This document shows, piece after piece, positions 1 to 8,739 of a stretch of DNA of 64,000 nt. The notes under the pieces are model-generated. The model ran no database searches. It saw nothing but the letters and a program-made list of their open reading frames with translations, and was not told the DNA's origin. This DNA is from Pelagibacterium halotolerans B2. Lineage in GTDB: Bacteria > Pseudomonadota > Alphaproteobacteria > Rhizobiales > Devosiaceae. The position numbers were made by a program, and so were the translations under genes. The stretch's first letter is position 1. Every line of letters starts with the position of its first letter. The DNA lies in contig NC_016078.1 in NCBI RefSeq assembly GCF_000230555.1, forward strand, positions 1,984,001-2,048,000. The letters are read 5' to 3'.

Positions 1-1343
1 AAAACGTCCTCTGCCCCCATTTCGGCAATTGCATGACCGATCGCTTCCGCCCGATCGGCAATTTCGGCTGCGCCCGGCGCCCCAGCCACGATCTGCGCGC
101 GGATCGCTGCCGCATTCTCGGTGCGCGGATTGTCGTCGGTGACGATCACCCGATCGGCCAGCCTTTCGGCCACTTCACCCATTTGAGGACGCTTTCCGGG
201 ATCGCGGTCCCCGCCGCACCCGAACACCACGATCAGTCGTCCCTTCGCAAAGGGGCGAAGCGCCGCAAGCGCATTTTCGAGAGCATCGGGCGTATGGGCA
301 TAGTCCACGAACACGGCCGCCTCGCCGCGCTGGGCGACATTCTCCAATCGCCCCTTGGCCCCTTCGAGCGTCTCCAGCGCAGCAATGGCATCCCCATTGG
401 CCACCCCCGTCGCCATGGCCAATCCCGCAGCGACCACGGCATTGTCCACCTGAAACCGCCCCACAAGCGGCAAAAGGAACTCCATGGGCTCGCCCACCAG
501 CTTGCCCTTGACCCGCTGCCCGAACCCCTCGCTTTCGACACTTTCGATGTCGATATGCGCTCCGCCTTCCCCGACGGTGAACACCGTCGCGCCCTTGTCG
601 AGCGCCGCGAACATGAAGGGCATTCCCTCCTCGTTCTCCGCATCGACGACGGCTGTCGCATCGCCATCGATCAACTCGCGGAACAGCCTCAGCTTGGCGT
701 CGCGGTAGGCTTCGATGGTCTCGTGATAATCGAGATGATCGCGGCTGAGATTGGTAAAGGCAACGGCAGTAAATTTCACCCCGTCGAGCCGGCGCTGGTC
801 GATGCCATGGCTGGAGGCCTCGAGTGCGACATGGTCAACGCCGTCCGCCTTGAGTTTTGCGAGGGTTTTGTGCAGCGACAGCGAGTCCGGTGTGGTCAAC
901 TCGCCCGGAACGTGCTCGTCGCCCACCATCAACCCCAAAGTGCCCAGACTTGCGCCCCTTATGCCGGCATAGGCCCAGATCTGACGCAGAAAGGAGACAA
1001 CCGACGTCTTGCCGTTCGTGCCGGTCACCGCAGCGCAGATCGCCGGCTGCGGTCCGCAGAAATTTGCGGCCGCAATTGCATAGGCGGCCCGCACGTCCTC
1101 GACAATGACGACGGGAACGCCCGGATCGCCCTTCAATGCCTCGTCGGTGACGATTGCCACAGCGCCCCGGCCAACCGCATCCTGGGCATAGACATTTCCA
1201 TGCCCGCGCGTGCCTGGCAGCGCAAAGAACACGTCACCCTGCCCGATCAACCGGCTGTCGGCGTTGAGCCCGCCGATTTCGATGTCGGGCACGGCTGGCC
1301 CATCTTGGACCCGGCGCAGGATATCGGTAAGCTTATGCGGCAA
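1..1343 (-). CDS. murE: UDP-N-acetylmuramoyl-tripeptide synthetase MurE (3' end outside window)
   Basis: This Mur ligase adds the third stem-peptide residue (meso-diaminopimelate in Gram-negatives) to UDP-MurNAc-L-Ala-D-Glu in the cytoplasm. The ATP-binding motif VTGTNGKTSVVS is seen on the minus strand near 1000-1030, and the N-terminus reads LPHKLTDILRRV. About 447 residues are present, so only the last few dozen are missing beyond the left edge. A TTG at 1343 is the only start codon in this frame after the ftsI stop. It is preceded by GGGGGA at 7 nt, so a TTG start is likely. It follows ftsI in the dcw operon with about a 30-nt gap. The family is certain; the TTG start is an inference. Confidence 0.93.
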   Translation of the reverse strand, partial: MPHKLTDILRRVQDGPAVPDIEIGGLNADSRLIGQGDVFFALPGTRGHGNVYAQDAVGRGAVAIVTDEALKGDPGVPVVIVEDVRAAYAIAAANFCGPQPAICAAVTGTNGKTSVVSFLRQIWAYAGIRGASLGTLGLMVGDEHVPGELTTPDSLSLHKTLAKLKADGVDHVALEASSHGIDQRRLDGVKFTAVAFTNLSRDHLDYHETIEAYRDAKLRLFRELIDGDATAVVDAENEEGMPFMFAALDKGATVFTVGEGGAHIDIESVESEGFGQRVKGKLVGEPMEFLLPLVGRFQVDNAVVAAGLAMATGVANGDAIAALETLEGAKGRLENVAQRGEAAVFVDYAHTPDALENALAALRPFAKGRLIVVFGCGGDRDPGKRPQMGEVAERLADRVIVTDDNPRTENAAAIRAQIVAGAPGAAEIADRAEAIGHAIAEMGAEDV

Positions 1344-1373
1344 TATAACGTCCCCCGTTGTCCGCCACTTGCA

Positions 1374-3098
1374 TCAGAACCCGGTAAATTCGGCCCCGTT
1401 ACGGAGCTGGACCGGAACCAGTTGCGCATCGATTTGCGGCCCCATAATGGGTTGGATGCCCAGCATCGGCGCTATGCGCTTGACGATCCGAGCCGACATC
1501 TGCCCCGCATTCCAACCCGCGGTACGGCCCGATTGCGCATTTTCTGCCTTGGGTTCATCTACAAAAATAATCAGGGCATATCTAGGATCATCGAGCGGAA
1601 AGGCAGAGGCAAAAAAGGCCGTGACCAGGCTGCTCGAATATCGTCCGTCCACGACCTTTTCCGCGGTGCCCGTCTTGCCGCCCCAGCGATAGCCCTCGGC
1701 AATTCTGTTGCCGGTGCTGCCCGAGCCGATCACCCCGTTCATCCGCATCAGATAGCGCATATAGTCGCTGGTCTGCTGGGAAATGACCTGCGTCGACCCC
1801 GCCAGCGCATCCTCCTGGGTACGCGGGAACAGCGTCGCATCCATCAGATGACCGCCATTCACCAGCGCCGCGGTTGCGGTCAGCATCTGCAGCGGCGTGA
1901 CGCTCAGCCCGTGCCCGAAGGATGCGGTGGCAGCCCCAACTTCCGAAAAGCTCGCCGGAATGCTCGATCTCGTGACTTCTGGAAGCTCGATATCGGGAGC
2001 ACCGTCCAGCCCGATCCGCGTCAGGAAGGCCCGGAAATTATCCTTGCCCAGAGCCTGCATGATCTTGATGGTGCCGATATTGGAGGAATAGCGGAACACC
2101 TCGGGCACCGTCAGAACGCGGTATTCCCCGTGGAAATCCTCAATTGTGTACCGCCCGAAACGCACCCCGAACCGGGCGTCCACGGTATCGGTGAGTTGCG
2201 CCGCGCCCGAATCCAGGGCGGCAGCAAAGGTGATTGGCTTGAAGATCGAGCCCACCTCGAACTTTGCCGCAGTCAGCCGGTTGAAGCGCCCCTCCTCGAG
2301 CATGGTCCCGGGATTGTTGGGATCGAAATCGGGAATGGAGGCCATGGCGATGATCTCGCCGGTCCGCACGTCCATGATTGCTCCGCCAGCGGCAATCGCC
2401 TGATAGCGTTCGAGCGAGCCCACCAGTTCCTCGTGCAGGATGCTCTGCACACGCAGGTCGATTGCCAGATTGACGGGGGTCAGGGCGCTGTCGCGGGCAA
2501 GTCCGAGATTTTGCAGCAGGGCAAGATTGTCGTCATCGAGATGCTTTTCGACGCCGGCGATCCCGACATTGTCGATATTGACCGCGCCCATCACATGGGC
2601 AGCCACAGTGCCGCCAGGATAGAACCGCTTGCTTTCCTCGAGAAAATCGAGCCCGGGAATGCCCAACCGCATAATCCGGTCGCGCTGCGCGGGGGTCAAT
2701 TCTCGCGCCACCCACACAAAGCCCTGATCCCCCGTCAGCCGGTCGCGCAGCCAGGCGCTGTCCAGATTGGGCAAGACCGTAAGGATAGCGTCGGCAGCTT
2801 CATCGACATCGAGTATCCGCCGCGGCTCGGCAAAAAGCGAAGGCACACGGATATCGACGGCCAGCTCCAATCCATTCCGGTCGAGGATCGCCGGACGCGA
2901 TGCCATGATCGCGTCGCGCGTCTGGCCCTCGATGGTGGTGTCGAGTTCGACATTGCCCAGCCAGATCAAGCGCCCCAGCATCACCGAGAAGACGATCAGG
3001 ACGAAAGCCATGGCCCAGCGAATCCGCGCACCGGTCAGGTTGCCCCGCGTCTTGCGCGTGCCGTCGATGGAAATCGTTTCCGGGGTGATTGTGCTCAT
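1374..3098 (-). CDS. ftsI: Peptidoglycan D,D-transpeptidase FtsI (PBP3)
   Basis: This is the septal class B penicillin-binding protein that cross-links peptidoglycan at the division site. It has 574 residues, normal for the family. A single N-terminal membrane anchor spans about residues 28-48, a PBP dimerisation domain follows, and then the transpeptidase domain. All three catalytic motifs are visible: SxxK as VGSIFKP, SxN as YSSN, and KTG as GGKTGTAEK. The start ATG overlaps the ftsL stop by 4 nt (ATGA), indicating translational coupling within the rsmH-ftsL-ftsI-murE operon. Confidence 0.96.
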   Translation of the reverse strand: MSTITPETISIDGTRKTRGNLTGARIRWAMAFVLIVFSVMLGRLIWLGNVELDTTIEGQTRDAIMASRPAILDRNGLELAVDIRVPSLFAEPRRILDVDEAADAILTVLPNLDSAWLRDRLTGDQGFVWVARELTPAQRDRIMRLGIPGLDFLEESKRFYPGGTVAAHVMGAVNIDNVGIAGVEKHLDDDNLALLQNLGLARDSALTPVNLAIDLRVQSILHEELVGSLERYQAIAAGGAIMDVRTGEIIAMASIPDFDPNNPGTMLEEGRFNRLTAAKFEVGSIFKPITFAAALDSGAAQLTDTVDARFGVRFGRYTIEDFHGEYRVLTVPEVFRYSSNIGTIKIMQALGKDNFRAFLTRIGLDGAPDIELPEVTRSSIPASFSEVGAATASFGHGLSVTPLQMLTATAALVNGGHLMDATLFPRTQEDALAGSTQVISQQTSDYMRYLMRMNGVIGSGSTGNRIAEGYRWGGKTGTAEKVVDGRYSSSLVTAFFASAFPLDDPRYALIIFVDEPKAENAQSGRTAGWNAGQMSARIVKRIAPMLGIQPIMGPQIDAQLVPVQLRNGAEFTGF

Positions 3099-3484
3099 AA
3101 CAGGCCCTCCAGGAGGGAACCGATCGGATCTTCGCCCGCCTCAACGGTTTCAAACAGCGCGTCGAGAGATTCTGTGTCGAGCCTTTGCTGCGGTCGCATG
3201 GGCAAATCGGCAAAGCTGCCGAACTGCTTTGCCTCGGCGACCTGCAGGTTGAGCACGTCGTTATGCCGGTCGACGATCGGCTGAATATGCGTCGGCTGGT
3301 TGAGATAGGCCCAATCGGCCTTGAGGATCGAAAGGTCGGCCTGCTGCTGGGCGATAGCGCTTTCGATACGCCCGATCTTCTCAGCGGTCAGTTCGGCCAT
3401 GTGCTTTTGCGAATAGACGGCGACAACCGCAATGACCGCGATGACGCCGAGAACGATGTTGAGGCGCTGGAGGAACCTGCTCAT
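3095..3484 (-). CDS. ftsL: Cell division protein FtsL-like
   Basis: A small bitopic membrane protein of the divisome that, with FtsB and FtsQ, controls FtsWI activity. It has 129 residues: a short cytoplasmic tail (MSRFLQRLN), one membrane segment at about residues 10-26, then a helical region that probably forms a coiled coil. A longer reading frame extends upstream, but the ATG at 3484 overlaps the rsmH stop (ATGA) and puts the membrane segment at the N-terminus, so this start is chosen. Identification rests on size, topology and its place between rsmH and ftsI, because FtsL sequences diverge strongly. Confidence 0.88.
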   Translation of the reverse strand: MSRFLQRLNIVLGVIAVIAVVAVYSQKHMAELTAEKIGRIESAIAQQQADLSILKADWAYLNQPTHIQPIVDRHNDVLNLQVAEAKQFGSFADLPMRPQQRLDTESLDALFETVEAGEDPIGSLLEGLL

Positions 3485-4458
3485 GCCGCGCCCCGCCTGA
3501 ACCCGGGAACACCGAGCCCTGCCGCCTGTTCGGGTCGTGCGGCGATCGATGTCCGCACTCCGCTGCGCAGGGTGGCAGACCGCGCACGGGGGTTGCGCCC
3601 CAGTTCTGCAGAACCCGCCCTCACCGCTTTGCGAACCGGCGCCCAGCACGCCTCGACAGGCGCCGAATACGGCAGGTGCCGCGATCGGGGCGCCGCCGTC
3701 TTGGTCTGGTCGAAAAAGCGCTTGACGATGCGGTCTTCCAGCGAATGGAAGGTTACCACCGCCAACCGCCCGCCCTCGGGAAGAATACGTTCGGCGGCAA
3801 AGAGCGCGCCGACCAGTTGGTCGAACTCACCATTGACCGCAATCCGCAATCCCTGGAACGTTCGCGTCGCCGGATGCGGCGCACCCGGCTTGCGCCCGAC
3901 GGTCTTTTCGATCAGTTGCGCCAGCTCGAGTGTGTCGGTGATCGGCGCGGTTTCGCGTGCCGCAACGATTGCCTTGGCAATGCGGCGCGAAGCCCGCTCC
4001 TCGCCAAACGCAAAGATCAGATTGCCAAGATCGGTTTCGCTCAGCGTGTTGACCAGATCGGCAGCCGTTTCGCCCTCTCGTCCCATCCGCATGTCGAGCG
4101 GACCGGATCGCATGAACGAGAAGCCGCGCTCGGCTTGGTCGAGCTGCATCGAGCTCACCCCGATATCGAGCACCACGCCGTCGACCTGCCGTTCACCAGC
4201 CAGCGCGTCGAGCTCGGAAAACGGGCCGGCAACAAATGCGAAGCGGCCTGGAAATTCCCTCGTGAGCGCATCAACAAACGGCGCCACCGTCGGATCGCGA
4301 TCGATCCCGATCACCCGCGCACCCTCTTTGAGCAGCGCACGCGAATACCCGCCTGCCCCGAACGTGCCATCGACTATGCGCGCGCCATCGAGCGGCGCAA
4401 GCGCGTCGAGCACTTCGCTCAGCAACACCGATTCATGGGAGGATTGTGGCTCGCCCAT
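3481..4458 (-). CDS. rsmH: 16S rRNA (cytosine(1402)-N(4))-methyltransferase RsmH
   Basis: This SAM-dependent enzyme methylates N4 of C1402 in the ribosomal P-site of 16S rRNA. It has 325 residues, typical of the family. The N-terminal HESVLLSEVL matches the conserved HxPVLL signature with Pro replaced by Ser, followed by the SAM-binding VDGTFGAGGYS and GIDRDP motifs. FHSLEDRIVKRFF is the family signature. It is the first gene of the dcw operon here. No mraZ lies upstream; the next element is rnpB. Confidence 0.96.
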   Translation of the reverse strand: MGEPQSSHESVLLSEVLDALAPLDGARIVDGTFGAGGYSRALLKEGARVIGIDRDPTVAPFVDALTREFPGRFAFVAGPFSELDALAGERQVDGVVLDIGVSSMQLDQAERGFSFMRSGPLDMRMGREGETAADLVNTLSETDLGNLIFAFGEERASRRIAKAIVAARETAPITDTLELAQLIEKTVGRKPGAPHPATRTFQGLRIAVNGEFDQLVGALFAAERILPEGGRLAVVTFHSLEDRIVKRFFDQTKTAAPRSRHLPYSAPVEACWAPVRKAVRAGSAELGRNPRARSATLRSGVRTSIAARPEQAAGLGVPGFRRGAA

Positions 4459-4618
4459 CTGGTCAGATACTCGCGCCCGGCGCTCCTTGGGCCAGCCGAT
4501 GATTTCGGCCGGTACTCAAAACTCAAACAAGTGGAAATGGTCCACTTTGAGCAGATTGCATCCCAGTCTTTAAGATTTTGTTTCCCAAACCGATTTGGAG
4601 GCACAAAGAACGGGCAAA
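4459..4618 (-). promoter_or_regulatory. Upstream region of the dcw operon, with a hairpin
   Basis: About 160 nt separate rnpB from rsmH. The stretch is AT-richer than its surroundings and must hold the dcw promoter unless rnpB readthrough supplies it. A perfect 7-bp inverted repeat (AAGTGGA / TCCACTT, 5-nt loop) lies near 4530-4550. Two TGGGA-type motifs occur on the minus strand but not with the regular roughly 10-nt period of MraZ sites. There is no room for mraZ. Confidence 0.4.
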
Positions 4619-5006
<388 letters not shown>

Positions 5007-5032
5007 GATGTAGGGTGCTGACCCCGATATGG

Positions 5033-5767
5033 TCAAGTCGATTGAGTGGAGGCCAGTGCCGGCCGTGTGCCGCGCGCACGGGTTACATCGCGGTAGGCCG
5101 TGTTGATCGACGCCATTTTTGCCGACGCCAGCCCCATCAATTCCTCGGGCACGCCCTTGGCGATCATCCGGTCCGGATGATGCTCGGCCACCAGCCGCCG
5201 ATAGGTACGGCGCAACTCGTCATCGGTGACGTCTGGGGCCAGTCCCAGCACCGCATAGGGATCGCGATGCCCCGTCGGGAGCAGAACGTGCTGGGAGGCG
5301 ATCTGCTCGAAGCGAACCGAATCAAAGCCGAAAATCTCGCTCACCGCCTCAAGATAGGCCATCTCGTCGCCATGCACGAACCCGTCCGCCGTCGCAATCT
5401 CGAACAATGCGTCCAGCACATGCTCCAGTGTTGCCGGGCTGTCGGCAAACAGTTTGCGCACCTTGCGCGCATAGCTGTCGAACCCGGCGACGTCCTGCTG
5501 GGCGAGAGCGAAGAACCGATCCACATGCGCGTCCGCGCCCTCAGGAATATCGACAAGCGTATGGAAGGTGTTGACCTCGCGCCGGCTCACAACGCCATCG
5601 GCGACGGCCATCTTGGCCGATAGCGCGATGATCGACATGGTGAACGCGGCTTCCCGGCCGCCCGGCATCCAGTTGTCGGGGTCGAAAATGCTGGCTATGC
5701 CGCCTGCCAGCCCTGTCCCTTGCGAGAACGAGCCAAGCAGCGCTGCGATTTGTTGCCAGAGCGACAT
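5033..5767 (-). CDS. TerB/J-domain protein (DjlA-like cochaperone)
   Basis: A 244-residue protein with a TerB-type helical domain at about residues 40-150 (FTMSIIALSAKMAVADG, DALFEIATADGFVHGDE). A C-terminal J domain covers about residues 175-240 with the diagnostic HPD in AEHHPDRM. J domains stimulate DnaK-type ATPases. The domain order matches DjlA, but the N-terminus shows no clear membrane anchor, so it may be cytosolic. An upstream in-frame start exists at 5839. The ATG at 5767 (MSLWQQI) is preferred because the extra 24 residues look non-coding. Confidence 0.85.
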   Translation of the reverse strand: MSLWQQIAALLGSFSQGTGLAGGIASIFDPDNWMPGGREAAFTMSIIALSAKMAVADGVVSRREVNTFHTLVDIPEGADAHVDRFFALAQQDVAGFDSYARKVRKLFADSPATLEHVLDALFEIATADGFVHGDEMAYLEAVSEIFGFDSVRFEQIASQHVLLPTGHRDPYAVLGLAPDVTDDELRRTYRRLVAEHHPDRMIAKGVPEELMGLASAKMASINTAYRDVTRARGTRPALASTQST

Positions 5768-5865
5768 GACCGTGTTCCCGCCAACTTTGCTCAGAGGTTG
5801 TTTATCGTCCGCAGCAATCTGGCACAAGCAAGACGGCACATCGGTTGTGCGTCAATACGTACCGC

Positions 5866-6621
5866 CTAGTCGTAAACGAAGCCGAACGGATTGCTCTGCG
5901 GAACCTGCTGCCGGCGCTGGACGGTAACGCGGCTGTTGAGAGTGGGGACTTGTTCTTCATAGACCCAGAGAATTTCACCATTAGGCCCGACAACCCCCAC
6001 CAGTTCGTCCTGCTCAGGACTATATCCGGTGCGCGGATCGTATCCGCCATCCTGCCCGCTCAGTGGTGCCAGCCGCTGCGTTTCGGGAGGTGAAGGAAAA
6101 CCTGTGTCGGACGGCACAATTGTCTGGTTCGATGCACGGGCCGCCTCGGCTATCGCATCGTAGTCGATACCGGTCTCATCCTGTTGCCGAACCACCCCCA
6201 GCCCTTCGGGCCGCGGCTGAGGACGCGGCGGTTCCACCGCCACCATTACCGCGTCGCCAGTAACCGGTTGCGGTTCCGCGGCGGCATCGTTTGTCGAAGC
6301 AGGTGTCTCGGCAGACCTTGTTGCCGCATCCTGGCTGTCCGCAGGCGCGTCCTCGCCCAGGGGACGTCCATTGACCGTGACGATCGGGCCATGCGTGGGC
6401 TCTCCCGCCCGATCCCGCTCCGCTTGCGGCACCACGGGAAATCCCGCGCTTTCCACCACACGATCCGCCGCAGTCGCTTCACCATCCGCGTCGCCGGTAT
6501 CGGCAAATTCAACCACACCGGCGCCCCGCATGGCCGGCTCCTGCTGCAACGCGGCAGCACCGACTGCACCCATCAGCAAAACCAGCATCGCGCCCGATGC
6601 AACAGGTCTGGAAAGCAACAT
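5866..6621 (-). CDS. Secreted, low-complexity hypothetical protein
   Basis: 251 residues. An N-terminal hydrophobic stretch (about residues 8-25, ending GAAALQQ) looks like a signal peptide. The rest is rich in Pro, Ala, Glu, Asp and Gln and is probably disordered. A short ordered-looking C-terminal part includes GPNGEILWVYEEQVP and ends in PFGFVYD. No known domain was recognised. It lies between the J-domain gene and metF on the same strand but is separated from both by gaps, so it is probably its own unit. Function unknown; periplasmic location is an inference. Confidence 0.7.
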   Translation of the reverse strand: MLLSRPVASGAMLVLLMGAVGAAALQQEPAMRGAGVVEFADTGDADGEATAADRVVESAGFPVVPQAERDRAGEPTHGPIVTVNGRPLGEDAPADSQDAATRSAETPASTNDAAAEPQPVTGDAVMVAVEPPRPQPRPEGLGVVRQQDETGIDYDAIAEAARASNQTIVPSDTGFPSPPETQRLAPLSGQDGGYDPRTGYSPEQDELVGVVGPNGEILWVYEEQVPTLNSRVTVQRRQQVPQSNPFGFVYD

Positions 6622-6794
6622 CTCATATTCCGTTCAGCCTGGAGTGCGGCGAGAAAAAGCTTCAGCCTTGCTTGGCTCCACCGCACGACAACACAACGCA
6701 ATGGCCAGTGTGCCCGCACGGCCAATCTCTTCGCTCCCGAAAATGGCAGCAGTTTGGTGAATGGAACCTGAAGCGGCGTTCCCGCCCCCCTCCT

Positions 6795-7694
6795 TTAGGG
6801 ACGGATACCGAGCAGACGTGCCAGCGCCAGCACCAGATTGGAGCGGTTGAGCGTATAGAAATGAAATTCAGTGATCCCCGAATCGAGAAGTTCGGTCACT
6901 TGCTCGGCAGCGACCGCGGCTGCAACCAGCGCATGGGTTTCCGGGTCGTCATCGAGCCCATCGAACCGGTCCGCCAGCCATTGCGGGATCGAGGCCCCGC
7001 ACCGTCCCGCAAAACCCGCAATCTGCCGGAAGCTGTGGATCGGCTGGATGCCGGGTACGATCGGCGCGGAAATCCCCGCTTTACGCGCCCGTTCGACGAA
7101 CCGCCAGTAATCCCCGTTTTCGAAAAACATCTGGGTGATCGCCCGGTCTGCTCCTGCGTCGAACTTGCGCTTGAGATTGTCGATATCGGCATCCCAGTCG
7201 ACACTTTGCGGATGTTTTTCGGGATAGGCAGCGACTGAAATGTCGAAATCGCCCAGCTTGCGGATGCCCGCCACCAGATCTGCAGCGCTGTTGTAGCCAT
7301 CGGGGTGCGGCGTAAAGGCATGCCCCACCCCTTCGGGAGGATCGCCGCGCAGCGCGACGATGCGCTTGACCCCTGCCTCGGCATAACCGCGCACCACGTC
7401 ATCGACTTCATCGCGCGTCGCGCCAACACAGGTCAGATGCGCCGCCGCCGGAACGCCGGTCTCATTGGTGATCCGCGACACCATGCGCAGCGTGCGTTCG
7501 CGCGTCGAACCGCCCGCGCCATAGGTCACCGAAACAAAACGCGGGCCGAGCGGGGCGAGGCGCGAAAGACTCGCCCAGAATCTCTCCTCCATGACATCGG
7601 TCTTGGGTGGGAAGAACTCAAAGCTCACGGCAAGCTCGGGACGCCCACTTTCGGGCTGACGGCTCAGCCGGCTCTCGCCTGTCGCAGACACCAC
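6795..7694 (-). CDS. metF: Methylenetetrahydrofolate reductase MetF
   Basis: This flavoenzyme reduces 5,10-methylene-THF to 5-methyl-THF, the methyl donor for methionine synthesis. It has 299 residues, normal for the bacterial enzyme. Visible signatures are SFEFFPPKT near the N-terminus, SVTYGAGGS, HLTCVG, IVALRGDPP and GADRAITQMFF. The start is a GTG (GTG GTG TCT) 8 nt after a GGAG. It begins 2 nt after the stop of the ArsR-methyltransferase gene, so the two form one transcription unit, consistent with regulation by methyl-cycle metabolites. Confidence 0.96.
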   Translation of the reverse strand: MVSATGESRLSRQPESGRPELAVSFEFFPPKTDVMEERFWASLSRLAPLGPRFVSVTYGAGGSTRERTLRMVSRITNETGVPAAAHLTCVGATRDEVDDVVRGYAEAGVKRIVALRGDPPEGVGHAFTPHPDGYNSAADLVAGIRKLGDFDISVAAYPEKHPQSVDWDADIDNLKRKFDAGADRAITQMFFENGDYWRFVERARKAGISAPIVPGIQPIHSFRQIAGFAGRCGASIPQWLADRFDGLDDDPETHALVAAAVAAEQVTELLDSGITEFHFYTLNRSNLVLALARLLGIRP

Positions 7695-7696
7695 GA

Positions 7697-8665
7697 TCAG
7701 ACTCCTTTTTTATCGTTTGATTTTATGGTTTCGAGCACCCACAGGCACACCGTCAGCCCATCGTCGCGCGATGGTGGAAAGCTTCGACACGAAGCGACTG
7801 CAAGGCCCGCCGCCCGCGCCCATAGCGCCATCTGCTCTTCCGACATGCCCAGCCGGCGATGCGCCTGTTCGGTGCGCAGAAATTCGAGATCGTGCGGCGC
7901 AAAATCGACCACCAGCATCCGCCCCTCGGGTTTGAGGCAAGCCGCCGCATGACCGATCGCAATGGAGGGGTCATCGAAATAATGCAGCACCTGATGCAGC
8001 ATCACCAGATCGGCCGTTCGGCGATAGTCGTCCAACTCGGTGATATTGCCCAGCCGGACCTGTGCGTTCTCAATGCCCTCGGCATCGAGTTTGGCCCGCG
8101 CTACCGAAAGCATTTCCCGGCTTGAATCGAGCCCGATTCCCTCGGCGTATTTCCCCTCCAGCAACTCGAGCATCCGCCCGGTGCCCGTCCCCAGGTCGAG
8201 GAACATATTGACCTGTCCCTGCCCCGCCGCTTCGACGATTGCCGCTTCCAGCGCGGAATCGGCGACATGCAGGCTCCGCAGCCTGTCCCAGCTCTGCGCG
8301 ATTGTCGCGAAATATGCGGCCGCACGGTCCTGCTGGGCAACGCGCAGCGCGGACAGCTTTTCGATATCCCGGCGCAATTCGGCTGCGTCGGTATCGAGAT
8401 GCTCCATTAGCCAATCGGCCAGCGGTCCGCTCGTCCTGTCGCGATTGAGACGGTAATAGGCCCACGCGCCTTCGGCGTGCCGGGTCACGAGCCCGGCATC
8501 GGCCAGCAACTTCAGATGACGGGAAATCCGCGGCTGACTTTGACCCAGAATTTCGGTAAAATCCTTGACCGACAACTCGCCCTGAACCAGAAGCGCAAGC
8601 AGGCGCAGGCGGGTGACTTCACCCGCCGCCTTCAAAAGCAAGACGATGTCCTGCGGTTGCCGCAT
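7697..8665 (-). CDS. ArsR-family regulator fused to a SAM-dependent methyltransferase
   Basis: 322 residues with two parts. Residues about 1-100 are an ArsR winged helix (LRLLALLVQGELSVKDFTEILGQ, SQPRISRHLKLLADAGL). Residues about 140-320 are a class I methyltransferase, with FLDLGTGTGRMLELL as motif I and LVMLHQVLHYFDDP downstream. The methyltransferase fold could sense SAM or SAH, or it could be an active enzyme; the sequence does not decide. Co-transcription with metF and a perfect palindrome just upstream suggest an autoregulated repressor of methionine-cycle genes, analogous to SahR. That role is inferred. Confidence 0.88.
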   Translation of the reverse strand: MRQPQDIVLLLKAAGEVTRLRLLALLVQGELSVKDFTEILGQSQPRISRHLKLLADAGLVTRHAEGAWAYYRLNRDRTSGPLADWLMEHLDTDAAELRRDIEKLSALRVAQQDRAAAYFATIAQSWDRLRSLHVADSALEAAIVEAAGQGQVNMFLDLGTGTGRMLELLEGKYAEGIGLDSSREMLSVARAKLDAEGIENAQVRLGNITELDDYRRTADLVMLHQVLHYFDDPSIAIGHAAACLKPEGRMLVVDFAPHDLEFLRTEQAHRRLGMSEEQMALWARAAGLAVASCRSFPPSRDDGLTVCLWVLETIKSNDKKGV

Positions 8666-8697
8666 CCCGGTCCCAACCTGTCAAAATGGCTGGGGAC

Positions 8698-8713
8698 ATA
8701 AAGATATCTTTAT
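8698..8713. promoter_or_regulatory. 16-bp perfect palindrome, probable ArsR-type operator
   Basis: ATAAAGATATCTTTAT lies about 33 nt upstream of the ArsR-methyltransferase start. AT-rich dyads of this size and position are typical ArsR-family operators. The likely ligand protein is the product of the gene immediately downstream, acting on the arsR-metF unit. Confidence 0.7.
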
Positions 8714-8739
8714 ATCATTCCTGTCAAGGCCGGCCGGAC

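Noticed and set aside
33..3284. A 1083-codon open frame on the plus strand
   Set aside because: It is the antisense shadow of murE and ftsI, whose motifs are clear on the minus strand; high GC keeps the opposite frame free of stops.
4459..4618. MraZ operator or a short mraZ gene upstream of rsmH
   Set aside because: Space is too small for mraZ, and the TGGGA motifs do not have the regular spacing of MraZ sites.
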